Of a stretch of 64,000 nt of DNA, positions 25,543 to 39,600 are shown piece by piece. The DNA comes from Climacium dendroides (Eukaryota; Streptophyta; Bryopsida; Hypnales; Climaciaceae). The notes beneath the pieces were generated by a model. It did not search any database. It was not told where the DNA came from and was given only the letters and a program-made list of their open reading frames with translations. The first letter of the stretch is position 1, and every line of letters starts with the position of its first letter. The stretch spans positions 1,426,001-1,490,000 of the forward strand of contig CATNNA010000001.1 in the NCBI GenBank assembly GCA_950106755.1. The letters are read 5' to 3'. The position numbers and the translations under genes were made by a program.

Positions 25543-28500
25543 GGATTCATGGAAAAACTTCATTTTAAGACAACCCTATTGCTTTCCTACACTGTCTTCT
25601 TCATTTGAAATGGATTTCAAAACAAACAGTCGAAAAATCATGTTGTATTGAATACAAACCAAACCAATAAATTATATCGGTTTGACGTGGAAGCATATCC
25701 AAAAACAAAACACACAAGTTGCAATTGTTCAAAATAATTAGGATTCATGGAAAAACTTCATTTTAAGACAACCCTATTGCTTTCCTACACTGTCTTCTTC
25801 ATTTGAAATGGATTTCAAAACAAACAGTCGAAAAATCATGCTGTATTGAATACAAACCAAACCAATAAATTATATCGGTTTGATGTGGAAGCATGTCCAA
25901 AAACAAAACACACAAGTTGCAATTGTTCAAAATAATTAGGATTCATGGAAAAACTTCATTTTAAGACAACCCTATTGCTTTCCTACACTGTCTTCTTCAT
26001 TTGAAATGGATTTCAAAACAAACAGTCGAAAAATCATGTTGTATTGAATACAAACCAAACCAATAAATTATATCGGTTTGACGTGGAAGCATATCCAAAA
26101 ACAAAACACACAAGTTGCAATTGTTCAAAATAATTAGGATTCATGGAAAAACTTCATTTTAAGACAACCCTATTGCTTTCCTACACTGTCTTCTTCATTT
26201 GAAATGGATTTCAAAACAAACACTCGAAAAATCATGCTGTATTGAATACAAACCAAACCAATAAATTATATGGGTTTGACTTAGAAGCATGTCCAAAAAC
26301 AAAACACACAAGTTGCAATTGTTCAAAATAATTAGGATTCATGGAAAAACTTCATTTTAAGACAACCCTATTGCTTTCCTACACTGTCTTCTTCATTTGA
26401 AATGGATTTCAAAACAAACAGTCGAAAAATCATGTTGTATTGAATACAAACCAAACCAATAAATTATATCGGTTTGACGTGGAAGCATGTCTAAAAACAA
26501 AACACACAAGTTGCAATTGTTCAAAATAATTAGGATTCATGGAAAAACTTCATTTTAAGACAACCCTATTGCTTTCCTACACTGTCTTCTTCATTTGAAA
26601 TGGATTTCAAAACAAACACTCGAAAAATCATGCTGTATTGAATACAAACCAAACCAATAAATTATATGGGTTTGACTTAGAAGCATGTCCAAAAACAAAA
26701 CACACAAGTTGCAATTGTTCAAAATAATTAGGATTCATGGAAAAACTTCATTTTAAGACAACCCTATTGCTTTCCTACACTGTCTTCTTCATTTGAAATG
26801 GATTTCAAAACAAACAGTCGAAAAATCATGTTGTATTGAATACAAACCAAACCAATAAATTATATCGGTTTGACGTGGAAGCATGTCTAAAAACAAAACA
26901 CACAAGTTGCAATTGTTCAAAATAATTAGGATTCATGGAAAAACTTCATTTTAAGACAACCCTATTGCTTTCCTACACTGTCTTCTTCATTTGAAATGGA
27001 TTTCAAAACAAACACTCGAAAAATCATGCTGTATTGAATACAAACCAAACCAATAAATTATATGGGTTTGACTTAGAAGCATGTCCAAAAACAAAACACA
27101 CAAGTTGCAATTGTTCAAAATAATAAGGATTCATGGAAAAACTTCATTTTAAGACAACCCTATTGCTTTCCTACACTGTCTTCTTCATTTGAAATGGATT
27201 TCAAAACAAACAGTCGAAAAATCATGTTGTATTGAATACAAACCAAACCAATAAATTATATCGGTTTGACGTGGAAGCATGTCCAAAAACAAAACACACA
27301 AGTTGCAATTGTTCAAAATAATTAGGATTCATGGAAAAACTTCATTTTAAGACAACCCTATTGCTTTCCTACACTGTCTTCTTCATTTGAAATGGATTTC
27401 AAAACAAACAGTCGAAAAATCATGTTGTATTGAATACAAACCAAACCAATAAATTATATCGGTTTGACGTGGAAGCATGTCTAAAAACAAAACACACAAG
27501 TTGCAATTGTTCAAAATAATTAGGATTCATGGAAAAACTTCATTTTAAGACAACCCTATTGCTTTCCTACACTGTCTTCTTCATTTGAAATGGATTTCAA
27601 AACAAACACTCGAAAAATCATGCTGTATTGAATACAAACCAAACCAATAAATTATATGGGTTTGACTTAGAAGCATGTCCAAAAACAAAACACACAAGTT
27701 GCAATTGTTCAAAATAATAAGGATTCATGGAAAAACTTCATTTTAAGACAACCCTATTGCTTTCCTACACTGTCTTCTTCATTTGAAATGGATTTCAAAA
27801 CAAACAGTCGAAAAATCATGTTGTATTGAATACAAACCAAACCAATAAATTATATCGGTTTGACGTGGAAGCATGTCCAAAAACAAAACACACAAGTTGC
27901 AATTGTTCAAAATAATTAGGATTCATGGAAAAACTTCATTTTAAGACAACCCTATTGCTTTCCTACACTGACTTCTTCATTTGAAATGAATTTCAAAACA
28001 AACACTCGAAAAATCATGCTGTATTGAATACAAATCAAACCAATAAATTATATCGGTTTGACGTGGAAGCATGTCCAAAAACAAAACACACAAGTTGCAA
28101 TTGTTCAAAATAATTAGGATTCATGGAAAAACTTCATTTTAAGACAACCCTATTGCTTTCCTACACTGTCTTCTTCATTTGAAATGGATTTCAAAACAAA
28201 CAGTCGAAAAATCATGTTGTATTGAATACAAACCAAACCAATAAATTATATCGGTTTGACGTGGAAGCATGTCTAAAAACAAAACACACAAGTTGCAATT
28301 GTTCAAAATAATTAGGATTCATGGAAAAACTTCATTTTAAGACAACCCTATTGCTTTCCTACACTGTCTTCTTCATTTGAAATGGATTTCAAAACAAACA
28401 CTCGAAAAATCATGCTGTATTGAATACAAACCAAACCAATAAATTATATGGGTTTGACTTAGAAGCATGTCCAAAAACAAAACACACAAGTTGCAATTGT

Positions 28501-29700
28501 TCAAAATAATTAGGATTCATGGAAAAACTTCATTTTAAGACAACCCTATTGCTTTCCTACACTGTCTTCTTCATTTGAAATGGATTTCAAAACAAACAGT
28601 CGAAAAATCATGTTGTATTGAATACAAACCAAACCAATAAATTATATCGGTTTGACGTGGAAGCATGTCTAAAAACAAAACACACAAGTTGCAATTGTTC
28701 AAAATAATTAGGATTCATGGAAAAACTTCATTTTAAGACAACCCTATTGCTTTCCTACACTGTCTTCTTCATTTGAAATGGATTTCAAAACAAACACTCG
28801 AAAAATCATGCTGTATTGAATACAAACCAAACCAATAAATTATATGGGTTTGACTTAGAAGCATGTCCAAAAACAAAACACACAAGTTGCAATTGTTCAA
28901 AATAATAAGGATTCATGGAAAAACTTCATTTTAAGACAACCCTATTGCTTTCCTACACTGTCTTCTTCATTTGAAATGGATTTCAAAACAAACAGTCGAA
29001 AAATCATGTTGTATTGAATACAAACCAAACCAATAAATTATATCGGTTTGACGTGGAAGCATGTCCAAAAACAAAACACACAAGTTGCAATTGTTCAAAA
29101 TAATTAGGATTCATGGAAAAACTTCATTTTAAGACAACCCTATTGCTTTCCTACACTGTCTTCTTCATTTGAAATGGATTTCAAAACAAACAGTCGAAAA
29201 ATCATGTTGTATTGAATACAAACCAAACCAATAAATTATATCGGTTTGACGTGGAAGCATGTCTAAAAACAAAACACACAAGTTGCAATTGTTCAAAATA
29301 ATTAGGATTCATGGAAAAACTTCATTTTAAGACAACCCTATTGCTTTCCTACACTGTCTTCTTCATTTGAAATGGATTTCAAAACAAACACTCGAAAAAT
29401 CATGCTGTATTGAATACAAACCAAACCAATAAATTATATGGGTTTGACTTAGAAGCATGTCCAAAAACAAAACACACAAGTTGCAATTGTTCAAAATAAT
29501 AAGGATTCATGGAAAAACTTCATTTTAAGACAACCCTATTGCTTTCCTACACTGTCTTCTTCATTTGAAATGGATTTCAAAACAAACAGTCGAAAAATCA
29601 TGTTGTATTGAATACAAACCAAACCAATAAATTATATCGGTTTGACGTGGAAGCATGTCCAAAAACAAAACACACAAGTTGCAATTGTTCAAAATAATTA
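25543..29700 (+). repeat. 21-monomer HOR unit, copy 1 (M130-M150; 4,158 bp)
   Basis: Twenty-one monomers begin with CATATCC (M130), GATGTGG (M131) and CATATCC (M132), and then mostly alternate two types. Type A has G87/T101/CGG/GTGG, often with GTCTAA; type B has C87/C101/GGG/TTAG. M142 carries TGAC with GAAATGAATTTC. Every diagnostic site I checked recurs in the same order 21 monomers later. Inside the unit, M134-M141 and M143-M150 repeat each other, a 9-monomer subrepeat, so the unit itself grew by an earlier duplication. Confidence 0.85.
26335..29700 (+). repeat. Nested 9-monomer subrepeat inside the 21-mer (M134-M142 / M143-M150)
   Basis: M134-M141 read GTCTAA, TTAG, GTCTAA, TTAG+A197, plain, GTCTAA, TTAG+A197, plain, and M143-M150 read exactly the same. 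M142, the GAAATGAATTTC monomer, separates them, giving a 1,782-bp step. The same nesting is present in the second 21-mer copy (M155-M162 and M164-M171), so the 9-mer duplication predates the 21-mer duplication. Confidence 0.75.
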
Positions 29701-32700
29701 GGATTCATGGAAAAACTTCATTTTAAGACAACCCTATTGCTTTCCTACACTGTCTTCTTCATTTGAAATGGATTTCAAAACAAACAGTCGAAAAATCATG
29801 TTGTATTGAATACAAACCAAACCAATAAATTATATCGGTTTGACGTGGAAGCATATCCAAAAACAAAACACACAAGTTGCAATTGTTCAAAATAATTAGG
29901 ATTCATGGAAAAACTTCATTTTAAGACAACCCTATTGCTTTCCTACACTGTCTTCTTCATTTGAAATGGATTTCAAAACAAACAGTCGAAAAATCATGCT
30001 GTATTGAATACAAACCAAACCAATAAATTATATCGGTTTGATGTGGAAGCATGTCCAAAAACAAAACACACAAGTTGCAATTGTTCAAAATAATTAGGAT
30101 TCATGGAAAAACTTCATTTTAAGACAACCCTATTGCTTTCCTACACTGTCTTCTTCATTTGAAATGGATTTCAAAACAAACAGTCGAAAAATCATGTTGT
30201 ATTGAATACAAACCAAACCAATAAATTATATCGGTTTGACGTGGAAGCATATCCAAAAACAAAACACACAAGTTGCAATTGTTCAAAATAATTAGGATTC
30301 ATGGAAAAACTTCATTTTAAGACAACCCTATTGCTTTCCTACACTGTCTTCTTCATTTGAAATGGATTTCAAAACAAACACTCGAAAAATCATGCTGTAT
30401 TGAATACAAACCAAACCAATAAATTATATGGGTTTGACTTAGAAGCATGTCCAAAAACAAAACACACAAGTTGCAATTGTTCAAAATAATTAGGATTCAT
30501 GGAAAAACTTCATTTTAAGACAACCCTATTGCTTTCCTACACTGTCTTCTTCATTTGAAATGGATTTCAAAACAAACAGTCGAAAAATCATGTTGTATTG
30601 AATACAAACCAAACCAATAAATTATATCGGTTTGACGTGGAAGCATGTCTAAAAACAAAACACACAAGTTGCAATTGTTCAAAATAATTAGGATTCATGG
30701 AAAAACTTCATTTTAAGACAACCCTATTGCTTTCCTACACTGTCTTCTTCATTTGAAATGGATTTCAAAACAAACACTCGAAAAATCATGCTGTATTGAA
30801 TACAAACCAAACCAATAAATTATATGGGTTTGACTTAGAAGCATGTCCAAAAACAAAACACACAAGTTGCAATTGTTCAAAATAATTAGGATTCATGGAA
30901 AAACTTCATTTTAAGACAACCCTATTGCTTTCCTACACTGTCTTCTTCATTTGAAATGGATTTCAAAACAAACAGTCGAAAAATCATGTTGTATTGAATA
31001 CAAACCAAACCAATAAATTATATCGGTTTGACGTGGAAGCATGTCTAAAAACAAAACACACAAGTTGCAATTGTTCAAAATAATTAGGATTCATGGAAAA
31101 ACTTCATTTTAAGACAACCCTATTGCTTTCCTACACTGTCTTCTTCATTTGAAATGGATTTCAAAACAAACACTCGAAAAATCATGCTGTATTGAATACA
31201 AACCAAACCAATAAATTATATGGGTTTGACTTAGAAGCATGTCCAAAAACAAAACACACAAGTTGCAATTGTTCAAAATAATAAGGATTCATGGAAAAAC
31301 TTCATTTTAAGACAACCCTATTGCTTTCCTACACTGTCTTCTTCATTTGAAATGGATTTCAAAACAAACAGTCGAAAAATCATGTTGTATTGAATACAAA
31401 CCAAACCAATAAATTATATCGGTTTGACGTGGAAGCATGTCCAAAAACAAAACACACAAGTTGCAATTGTTCAAAATAATTAGGATTCATGGAAAAACTT
31501 CATTTTAAGACAACCCTATTGCTTTCCTACACTGTCTTCTTCATTTGAAATGGATTTCAAAACAAACAGTCGAAAAATCATGTTGTATTGAATACAAACC
31601 AAACCAATAAATTATATCGGTTTGACGTGGAAGCATGTCTAAAAACAAAACACACAAGTTGCAATTGTTCAAAATAATTAGGATTCATGGAAAAACTTCA
31701 TTTTAAGACAACCCTATTGCTTTCCTACACTGTCTTCTTCATTTGAAATGGATTTCAAAACAAACACTCGAAAAATCATGCTGTATTGAATACAAACCAA
31801 ACCAATAAATTATATGGGTTTGACTTAGAAGCATGTCCAAAAACAAAACACACAAGTTGCAATTGTTCAAAATAATAAGGATTCATGGAAAAACTTCATT
31901 TTAAGACAACCCTATTGCTTTCCTACACTGTCTTCTTCATTTGAAATGGATTTCAAAACAAACAGTCGAAAAATCATGTTGTATTGAATACAAACCAAAC
32001 CAATAAATTATATCGGTTTGACGTGGAAGCATGTCCAAAAACAAAACACACAAGTTGCAATTGTTCAAAATAATTAGGATTCATGGAAAAACTTCATTTT
32101 AAGACAACCCTATTGCTTTCCTACACTGACTTCTTCATTTGAAATGAATTTCAAAACAAACACTCGAAAAATCATGCTGTATTGAATACAAATCAAACCA
32201 ATAAATTATATCGGTTTGACGTGGAAGCATGTCCAAAAACAAAACACACAAGTTGCAATTGTTCAAAATAATTAGGATTCATGGAAAAACTTCATTTTAA
32301 GACAACCCTATTGCTTTCCTACACTGTCTTCTTCATTTGAAATGGATTTCAAAACAAACAGTCGAAAAATCATGTTGTATTGAATACAAACCAAACCAAT
32401 AAATTATATCGGTTTGACGTGGAAGCATGTCTAAAAACAAAACACACAAGTTGCAATTGTTCAAAATAATTAGGATTCATGGAAAAACTTCATTTTAAGA
32501 CAACCCTATTGCTTTCCTACACTGTCTTCTTCATTTGAAATGGATTTCAAAACAAACACTCGAAAAATCATGCTGTATTGAATACAAACCAAACCAATAA
32601 ATTATATGGGTTTGACTTAGAAGCATGTCCAAAAACAAAACACACAAGTTGCAATTGTTCAAAATAATTAGGATTCATGGAAAAACTTCATTTTAAGACA

Positions 32701-33858
32701 ACCCTATTGCTTTCCTACACTGTCTTCTTCATTTGAAATGGATTTCAAAACAAACAGTCGAAAAATCATGTTGTATTGAATACAAACCAAACCAATAAAT
32801 TATATCGGTTTGACGTGGAAGCATGTCTAAAAACAAAACACACAAGTTGCAATTGTTCAAAATAATTAGGATTCATGGAAAAACTTCATTTTAAGACAAC
32901 CCTATTGCTTTCCTACACTGTCTTCTTCATTTGAAATGGATTTCAAAACAAACACTCGAAAAATCATGCTGTATTGAATACAAACCAAACCAATAAATTA
33001 TATGGGTTTGACTTAGAAGCATGTCCAAAAACAAAACACACAAGTTGCAATTGTTCAAAATAATAAGGATTCATGGAAAAACTTCATTTTAAGACAACCC
33101 TATTGCTTTCCTACACTGTCTTCTTCATTTGAAATGGATTTCAAAACAAACAGTCGAAAAATCATGTTGTATTGAATACAAACCAAACCAATAAATTATA
33201 TCGGTTTGACGTGGAAGCATGTCCAAAAACAAAACACACAAGTTGCAATTGTTCAAAATAATTAGGATTCATGGAAAAACTTCATTTTAAGACAACCCTA
33301 TTGCTTTCCTACACTGTCTTCTTCATTTGAAATGGATTTCAAAACAAACAGTCGAAAAATCATGTTGTATTGAATACAAACCAAACCAATAAATTATATC
33401 GGTTTGACGTGGAAGCATGTCTAAAAACAAAACACACAAGTTGCAATTGTTCAAAATAATTAGGATTCATGGAAAAACTTCATTTTAAGACAACCCTATT
33501 GCTTTCCTACACTGTCTTCTTCATTTGAAATGGATTTCAAAACAAACACTCGAAAAATCATGCTGTATTGAATACAAACCAAACCAATAAATTATATGGG
33601 TTTGACTTAGAAGCATGTCCAAAAACAAAACACACAAGTTGCAATTGTTCAAAATAATAAGGATTCATGGAAAAACTTCATTTTAAGACAACCCTATTGC
33701 TTTCCTACACTGTCTTCTTCATTTGAAATGGATTTCAAAACAAACAGTCGAAAAATCATGTTGTATTGAATACAAACCAAACCAATAAATTATATCGGTT
33801 TGACGTGGAAGCATGTCCAAAAACAAAACACACAAGTTGCAATTGTTCAAAATAATTA
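29701..33858 (+). repeat. 21-monomer HOR unit, copy 2 (M151-M171; 4,158 bp)
   Basis: This directly adjoins copy 1. Its marks fall exactly 21 monomers after those of copy 1: CATATCC at M151 and M153, GATGTGG at M152, GAAATGAATTTC at M163, and the GTCTAA series. I noticed no difference between the two copies at the diagnostic sites, so the duplication is very recent or an assembly effect. Its last eight monomers (M164-M171) also begin the 33-mer unit that follows. Confidence 0.85.
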
Positions 33859-35244
33859 GGATTCATGGAAAAACTTCATTTTAAGACAACCCTATTGCTT
33901 TCCTACACTGACTTCTTCATTTGAAATGAATTTCAAAACAAACACTCGAAAAATCATGCTGTATTGAATACAAATCAAACCAATAAATTATATCGGTTTG
34001 ACGTGGAAGCATGTCCAAAAACAAAACACACAAGTTGCAATTGTTCAAAATAATAAGGATTCATGGAAAAACTTCATTTTAAGACAACCCTATTGCTTTC
34101 CTACACTGTCTTCTTCATTTGAAATGGATTTCAAAACAAACACTCGGAAAATCATGCTGTATTGAATACAAACCAAACCAATAAATTATATCGGTTTGAC
34201 GTGGAAGCATGTCCAAAAACAAAACACACAAGTTGCAATTGTTCAAAATAATTAGGATTCATGGAAAAACTTCATTTTAAGACAACCCTATTGCTTTCCT
34301 ACACTGTCTTCTTCATTTGAAATGGATTTCAAAACAAACACTCGAAAAATCATGCTGTATTGAATACAAACCAAACCAATAAATTATATCGGTTTGACGT
34401 GGAAGCATATCCAAAAACAAAACACACAAGTTGCAATTGTTCAAAATAATTAGGATTCATGGAAAAACTTCATTTTAAGACAACCCTATTGCTTTCCTAC
34501 ACTGTCTTCTTCATTTGAAATGGATTTCAAAACAAACACTCGAAAAATCATGCTGTATTGAATACAAACCAAACCAATAAATTATATGGGTTTGACTTAG
34601 AAGCATGTCCAAAAACAAAACACACAAGTTGCAATTGTTCAAAATAATTAGGATTCATGGAAAAACTTCATTTTAAGACAACCCTATTGCTTTCCTACAC
34701 TGACTTCTTCATTTGAAATGGATTTCAAAACAAACAGTCGAAAAATCATGTTGTATTGAATACAAACCAAACCAATAAATTATATCGGTTTGACGTGGAA
34801 GCATGTCCAAAAACAAAACACACAAGTTGCAATTGTTCAAAATAATTAGGATTCATGGAAAAACTTCATTTTAAGACAACCCTATTGCTTTCCTACACTG
34901 TCTTCTTCATTTGAAATGGATTTCAAAACAAACAGTCGAAAAATCATGTTGTATTGAATACAAACCAAACCAATAAATTATATCGGTTTGACGTGGAAGC
35001 ATGTCTAAAAACAAAACACACAAGTTGCAATTGTTCAAAATAATTAGGATTCATGGAAAAACTTCATTTTAAGACAACCCTATTGCTTTCCTACACTGTC
35101 TTCTTCATTTGAAATGGATTTCAAAACAAACACTCGGAAAATCATGCTGTATTGAATACAAACCAAACCAATAAATTATATGGGTTTGACTTAGAAGCAT
35201 GTCCAAAAACAAAACACACAAGTTGCAATTGTTCAAAATAATTA

Positions 35245-35640
35245 GGATTCATGGAAAAACTTCATTTTAAGACAACCCTATTGCTTTCCTACACTGTCTT
35301 CTTCATTTGAAATGGATTTCAAAACAAACCGTCGAAAAATCATGTTGTATTAAATACAAACCAAACCAATAAATTATATGGGTTTGACTTAGAAGCATGT
35401 CCAAAAACAAAACACACAAGTTGCAATTGTTCAAAATAATTAGGATTCATGGAAAAACTTCATTTTAAGACAACCCTATTGCTTTCCTACACTGACTTCT
35501 TCATTTGAAATGGATTTCAAAACAAACACTCGAAAAATCATGTTGTATTGAATACAAACGAAACCAATAAATTATATGGCTTTGACTTAGAAGCATGTCC
35601 AAAAACAAAACACACAAGTTGCAATTGTTCAAAATAATTA
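35245..35640 (+). repeat. Marker pair M179-M180 in 33-mer copy 1
   Basis: M179 carries ACCGTCG and TTAAATAC. M180 carries CAAACG and ATGGCTTTG. In copy 2 the corresponding place holds three monomers, M212-M214, so this pair marks a one-monomer gain. Confidence 0.8.
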
Positions 35641-36234
35641 GGATTCATGGAAAAACTTCATTTTAAGACAACCCTATTGCTTTCCTACACTGTCTTCTTC
35701 ATTTGAAATGGATTTCAAAACAAACAGTCGAAAAATCATGTTGTATTGAATACAAACCAAACCAATAAATTATATCGGTTCGACGTGGAAGCATATCCAA
35801 AAACAAAACACACAAGTTGCAATTGTTCAAAATAATTAGGATTCATGGAAAAACTTCATTTTAAGACAACCCTATTGCTTTCCTACACTGACTTCTTCAT
35901 TTGAAATGGATTTCAAAACAAACACTCGAAAAATCATGTTGTATTGAATACAAACCAAACCAATAAATTATATGGGTTTGACTTAGAAGCATGTCCAAAA
36001 ACAAAACACACAAGTTGCAATTGTTCAAAATAATTAGGATTCCTGGAAAAACTTCATTTTAAGACAACCCTATTGCTTTCCTACACTGACTTCTTCATTT
36101 GAAATGGATTTCAAAACAAACACTCGAAAAATCATGCTGTATTGAATACCAACCCAACCAATAAATTATATCGGTTTGACGTGGAAGCATGTCCAAAAAC
36201 AAAACACACAAGTTGCAATTGTTCAAAATAATTA

Positions 36235-36630
36235 GGATTCATGGGAAAACTTCATTTTAAGACAACACTATTGCTTTCCTACACTGTCTTCTTCATTTGA
36301 AATGGATTTCAAAACAAACACTCGAAAAATCATGCTATATCGAATACAAACCAAACCAATAAATTATATGGGTTTGACGTGGAAGCATGTCCAAAAACAA
36401 AACACACAAGTTGCAATTGTTCAAAATAATTAGGATTCATGGAAAAACTTCATTTTAAGACAACCCTTTTGCTTTCCTACATAGTCTTCTTCATTTGAAA
36501 TGGATTTCAAAACAAACACTCGAAAAATCATGCTATATTGAATACAAACCAAACCAATAAATTATATGGGTTTGACTTAGAAGCATGTCCAAAAACAAAA
36601 CACATAAGTTGCAATTGTTCAAAATAATTA
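36235..36630 (+). repeat. Parental monomers M184-M185 for the hybrid M218
   Basis: M184 carries ATGGGAAAAC, GACAACAC and CTATATCGAA, with GTGG at 145-148 and CACACAAG. M185 carries CCCTTTTGC, an ACATAGTC, CTATATTGAA, then TTAG and CACATAAG. In copy 2 a single monomer (42,967-43,164) has the left part of M184 and the right part of M185. Confidence 0.8.
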
Positions 36631-39600
36631 GGATTCATGGAAAAACTTCATTTTAAGACAACCCTATTGCTTTCCTACATTGTCTTCTTCATTTGAAATG
36701 GATTTCAAAACAAACACTCGGAAAATCATGCTGTATTGAATACAAACCAAACCAATAAATTATATCGGTTTGACGTGGAAGCATGTCCAAAAACAAAACA
36801 CACAAGTTGCAATTGTTCAAAATAATTAGGATTCATGGAAAAACTTCATTTTAAGACAACCCTATTGCTTTCCTACACTGTCTTCTTCATTTGAAATGGA
36901 TTTCAAAACAAACACTCGGAAAATCATGCTCTATCGAATACAAACCAAACCAATAAATTATATGGGTTTGACTTAGAAGCATGTCCAAAAACAAAGCACA
37001 CAAGCTGCAATTGTTCAAAATAATTAGGATTCATGGAAAAACTTCATTTTAAGACAACCCTATTGCTTTCCTACACTGTCTTCTTCATTTGAAATGGATT
37101 TCAAAACAAACAGTCGAAAAATCATGTTGTATTGAATACAAACCAAACCAATAAATTATATCGGTTTGATGTGGAAGCATGTCCAAAAACGAAACACACA
37201 AGTTGCAATTGTTCAGAATAATTAGGATTCATGGAAAAACTTCATTTTAAGACAACCCTATTGCTTTCCTACACTGTCTTCTTCATTTGAAATGGATTTC
37301 AAAACAAACAGTCGAAAAATCATGTTGTATTGAATACAAACCAAACCAATAAATTATATCGGTTTGACGTGGAAGCATGTCCAAAAACAAAACACACAAG
37401 TTGCAATTGTTCAAAATAATTAGGATTCATGGAAAAACTTCATTTTAAGACAACCCTATTGCTTTCCTACACTGACTTCTTCATTTGAAATGGATTTCAA
37501 AACAAACACTCGAAAAATCATGCTGTATTGAATACAAACCAAACCAATAAATTATATCGGTTTGACGTGGAAGCATGTCCAAAAACAAAACACACAAGTT
37601 GCAATTGTTCAAAATAATTAGGATTCATGGAAAAACTTCATTTTAAGACAACCCTATTGCTTTCCTACACTGTCTTCTTCATTTGAAATGGATTTCAAAA
37701 CAAACAGTCGAAAAATCATGTTGTATTGAATACAAACCAAACCAATAAATTATATCGGTTTGACGTGGAAGCATGTCCAAAAACAAAACACACAAGTTGC
37801 AATTGTTCAAAATAATTAGGATTCATGGAAAAACTTCATTTTAAGACAACCCTATTGCTTTCCTACACTGTCTTCTTCATTTGAAATGGATTTCAAAACA
37901 AACAGTATAAAAATCATGCTGTATTGAATACAAACCAAACCAATAAATTATATCGGTTTGACGTGGAAGCATGTCCAAAAACAAAACACACAAGTTGCAA
38001 TTGTTCAAAATAATTAGGATTCATGGAAAAACTTCATTTTAAGACAACCCTATTGCTTTCCTACACTGTCTTCTTCATTTGAAATGGATTTCAAAACAAA
38101 CAGTCGAAAAATCATGTTGTATTGAATACAAACCAAACCAATAAATTATATCGGTTTGACGTGGAAGCATGTCCAAAAACAAAACACACAAGTTGCAATT
38201 GTTCAAAATAATTAGGATTCATGGAAAAACTTCATTTTAAGACAACCCTATTGCTTTCCTACACTGTCTTCTTCATTTGAAATGGATTTCAAAACAAACA
38301 GTCGAAAAATCATGTTGTATTGAATACAAACCAAACCAATAAATTATATCGGTTTGACGTGGAAGCATGTCCAAAAACAAAACACACAAGTTGCAATTGT
38401 TCAAAATAATTAGGATTCATGGAAAAACTTCATTTTAAGACAACCCTATTGCTTTCCTACACTGTCTTCTTCATTTGAAATGGATTTCAAAACAAACAGT
38501 CGAAAAATCATGTTGTATTGAATACAAACCAAACCAATAAATTATATCGGTTTGACGTGGAAGCATGTCCAAAAACAAAACACACAAGTTGCAATTGTTC
38601 AAAATAATTAGGATTCATGGAAAAACCTCATTTTAAGACAACCCTATTGCTTTCCTACACTGTCTTCTTCATTTGAAATGGATTTCAAAACAAACAGTCG
38701 AAAAATCATGTTGTATTGAATACAAACCAAACCAATAAATTATATCGGTTTGACGTGGAAGCATGTCCAAAAACAAAACACACAAGTTGCAATTGTTCAA
38801 AATAATTAGGATTCATGGAAAAACTTCATTTTAAGACAACCCTATTGCTTTCCTACACTGTCTTCTTCATTTGAAATGGATTTCAAAACAAACAGTCGAA
38901 AAATCATGTTGTATTGAATACAAACCAAACCAATAAATTATATCGGTTTGACGTGGAAGCATGTCTAAAAACAAAACACACAAGTTGCAATTGTTCAAAA
39001 TAATTAGGATTCATGGAAAAACTTCATTTTAAGACAACCCTATTGCTTTCCTACACTGTCTTCTTCATTTGAAATGGATTTCAAAACAAACACTCGAAAA
39101 ATCATGCTGTATTGAATACAAACCAAACCAATAAATTATATGGGTTTGACTTAGAAGCATGTCCAAAAACAAAACACACAAGTTGCAATTGTTCAAAATA
39201 ATTAGGATTCATGGAAAAACTTCATTTTAAGACAACCCTATTGCTTTCCTACACTGTCTTCTTCATTTGAAATGGATTTCAAAACAAACAGTCGAAAAAT
39301 CATGTTGTATTGAATACAAACCAAACCAATAAATTATATCGGTTTGACGTGGAAGCATGTCTAAAAACAAAACACACAAGTTGCAATTGTTCAAAATAAT
39401 TAGGATTCATGGAAAAACTTCATTTTAAGACAACCCTATTGCTTTCCTACACTGTCTTCTTCATTTGAAATGGATTTCAAAACAAACACTCGAAAAATCA
39501 TGCTGTATTGAATACAAACCAAACCAATAAATTATATGGGTTTGACTTAGAAGCATGTCCAAAAACAAAACACACAAGTTGCAATTGTTCAAAATAATAA

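Larger units (their letters stand above)
32275..38808 (+). repeat. 33-monomer unit, copy 1 (M164-M196; 6,534 bp)
   Basis: M164-M196 are repeated, with rearrangements, from M197 onward. Rare marks in order: GAAATGAATTTC (M172), CTCGGAAAATC (M173), CATATCC (M174), CTCGGAAAATC (M178), CCGTCG with TTAAATAC (M179), CAAACGAAACC with ATGGCTTTG (M180) and GGTTCGACG with CATATCC (M181). Then come TTCCTGG with CCAACCCAACC (M183), GACAACAC with CTATATCG (M184), CACATAAG (M185), CTCTATCG with AAGCTGC (M187), GATGTGG with CAGAATAATTA (M188) and AAAAACCTCA (M196). This combination cannot recur by chance. M192 has a private CAGTATAAAAATC. Confidence 0.85.
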
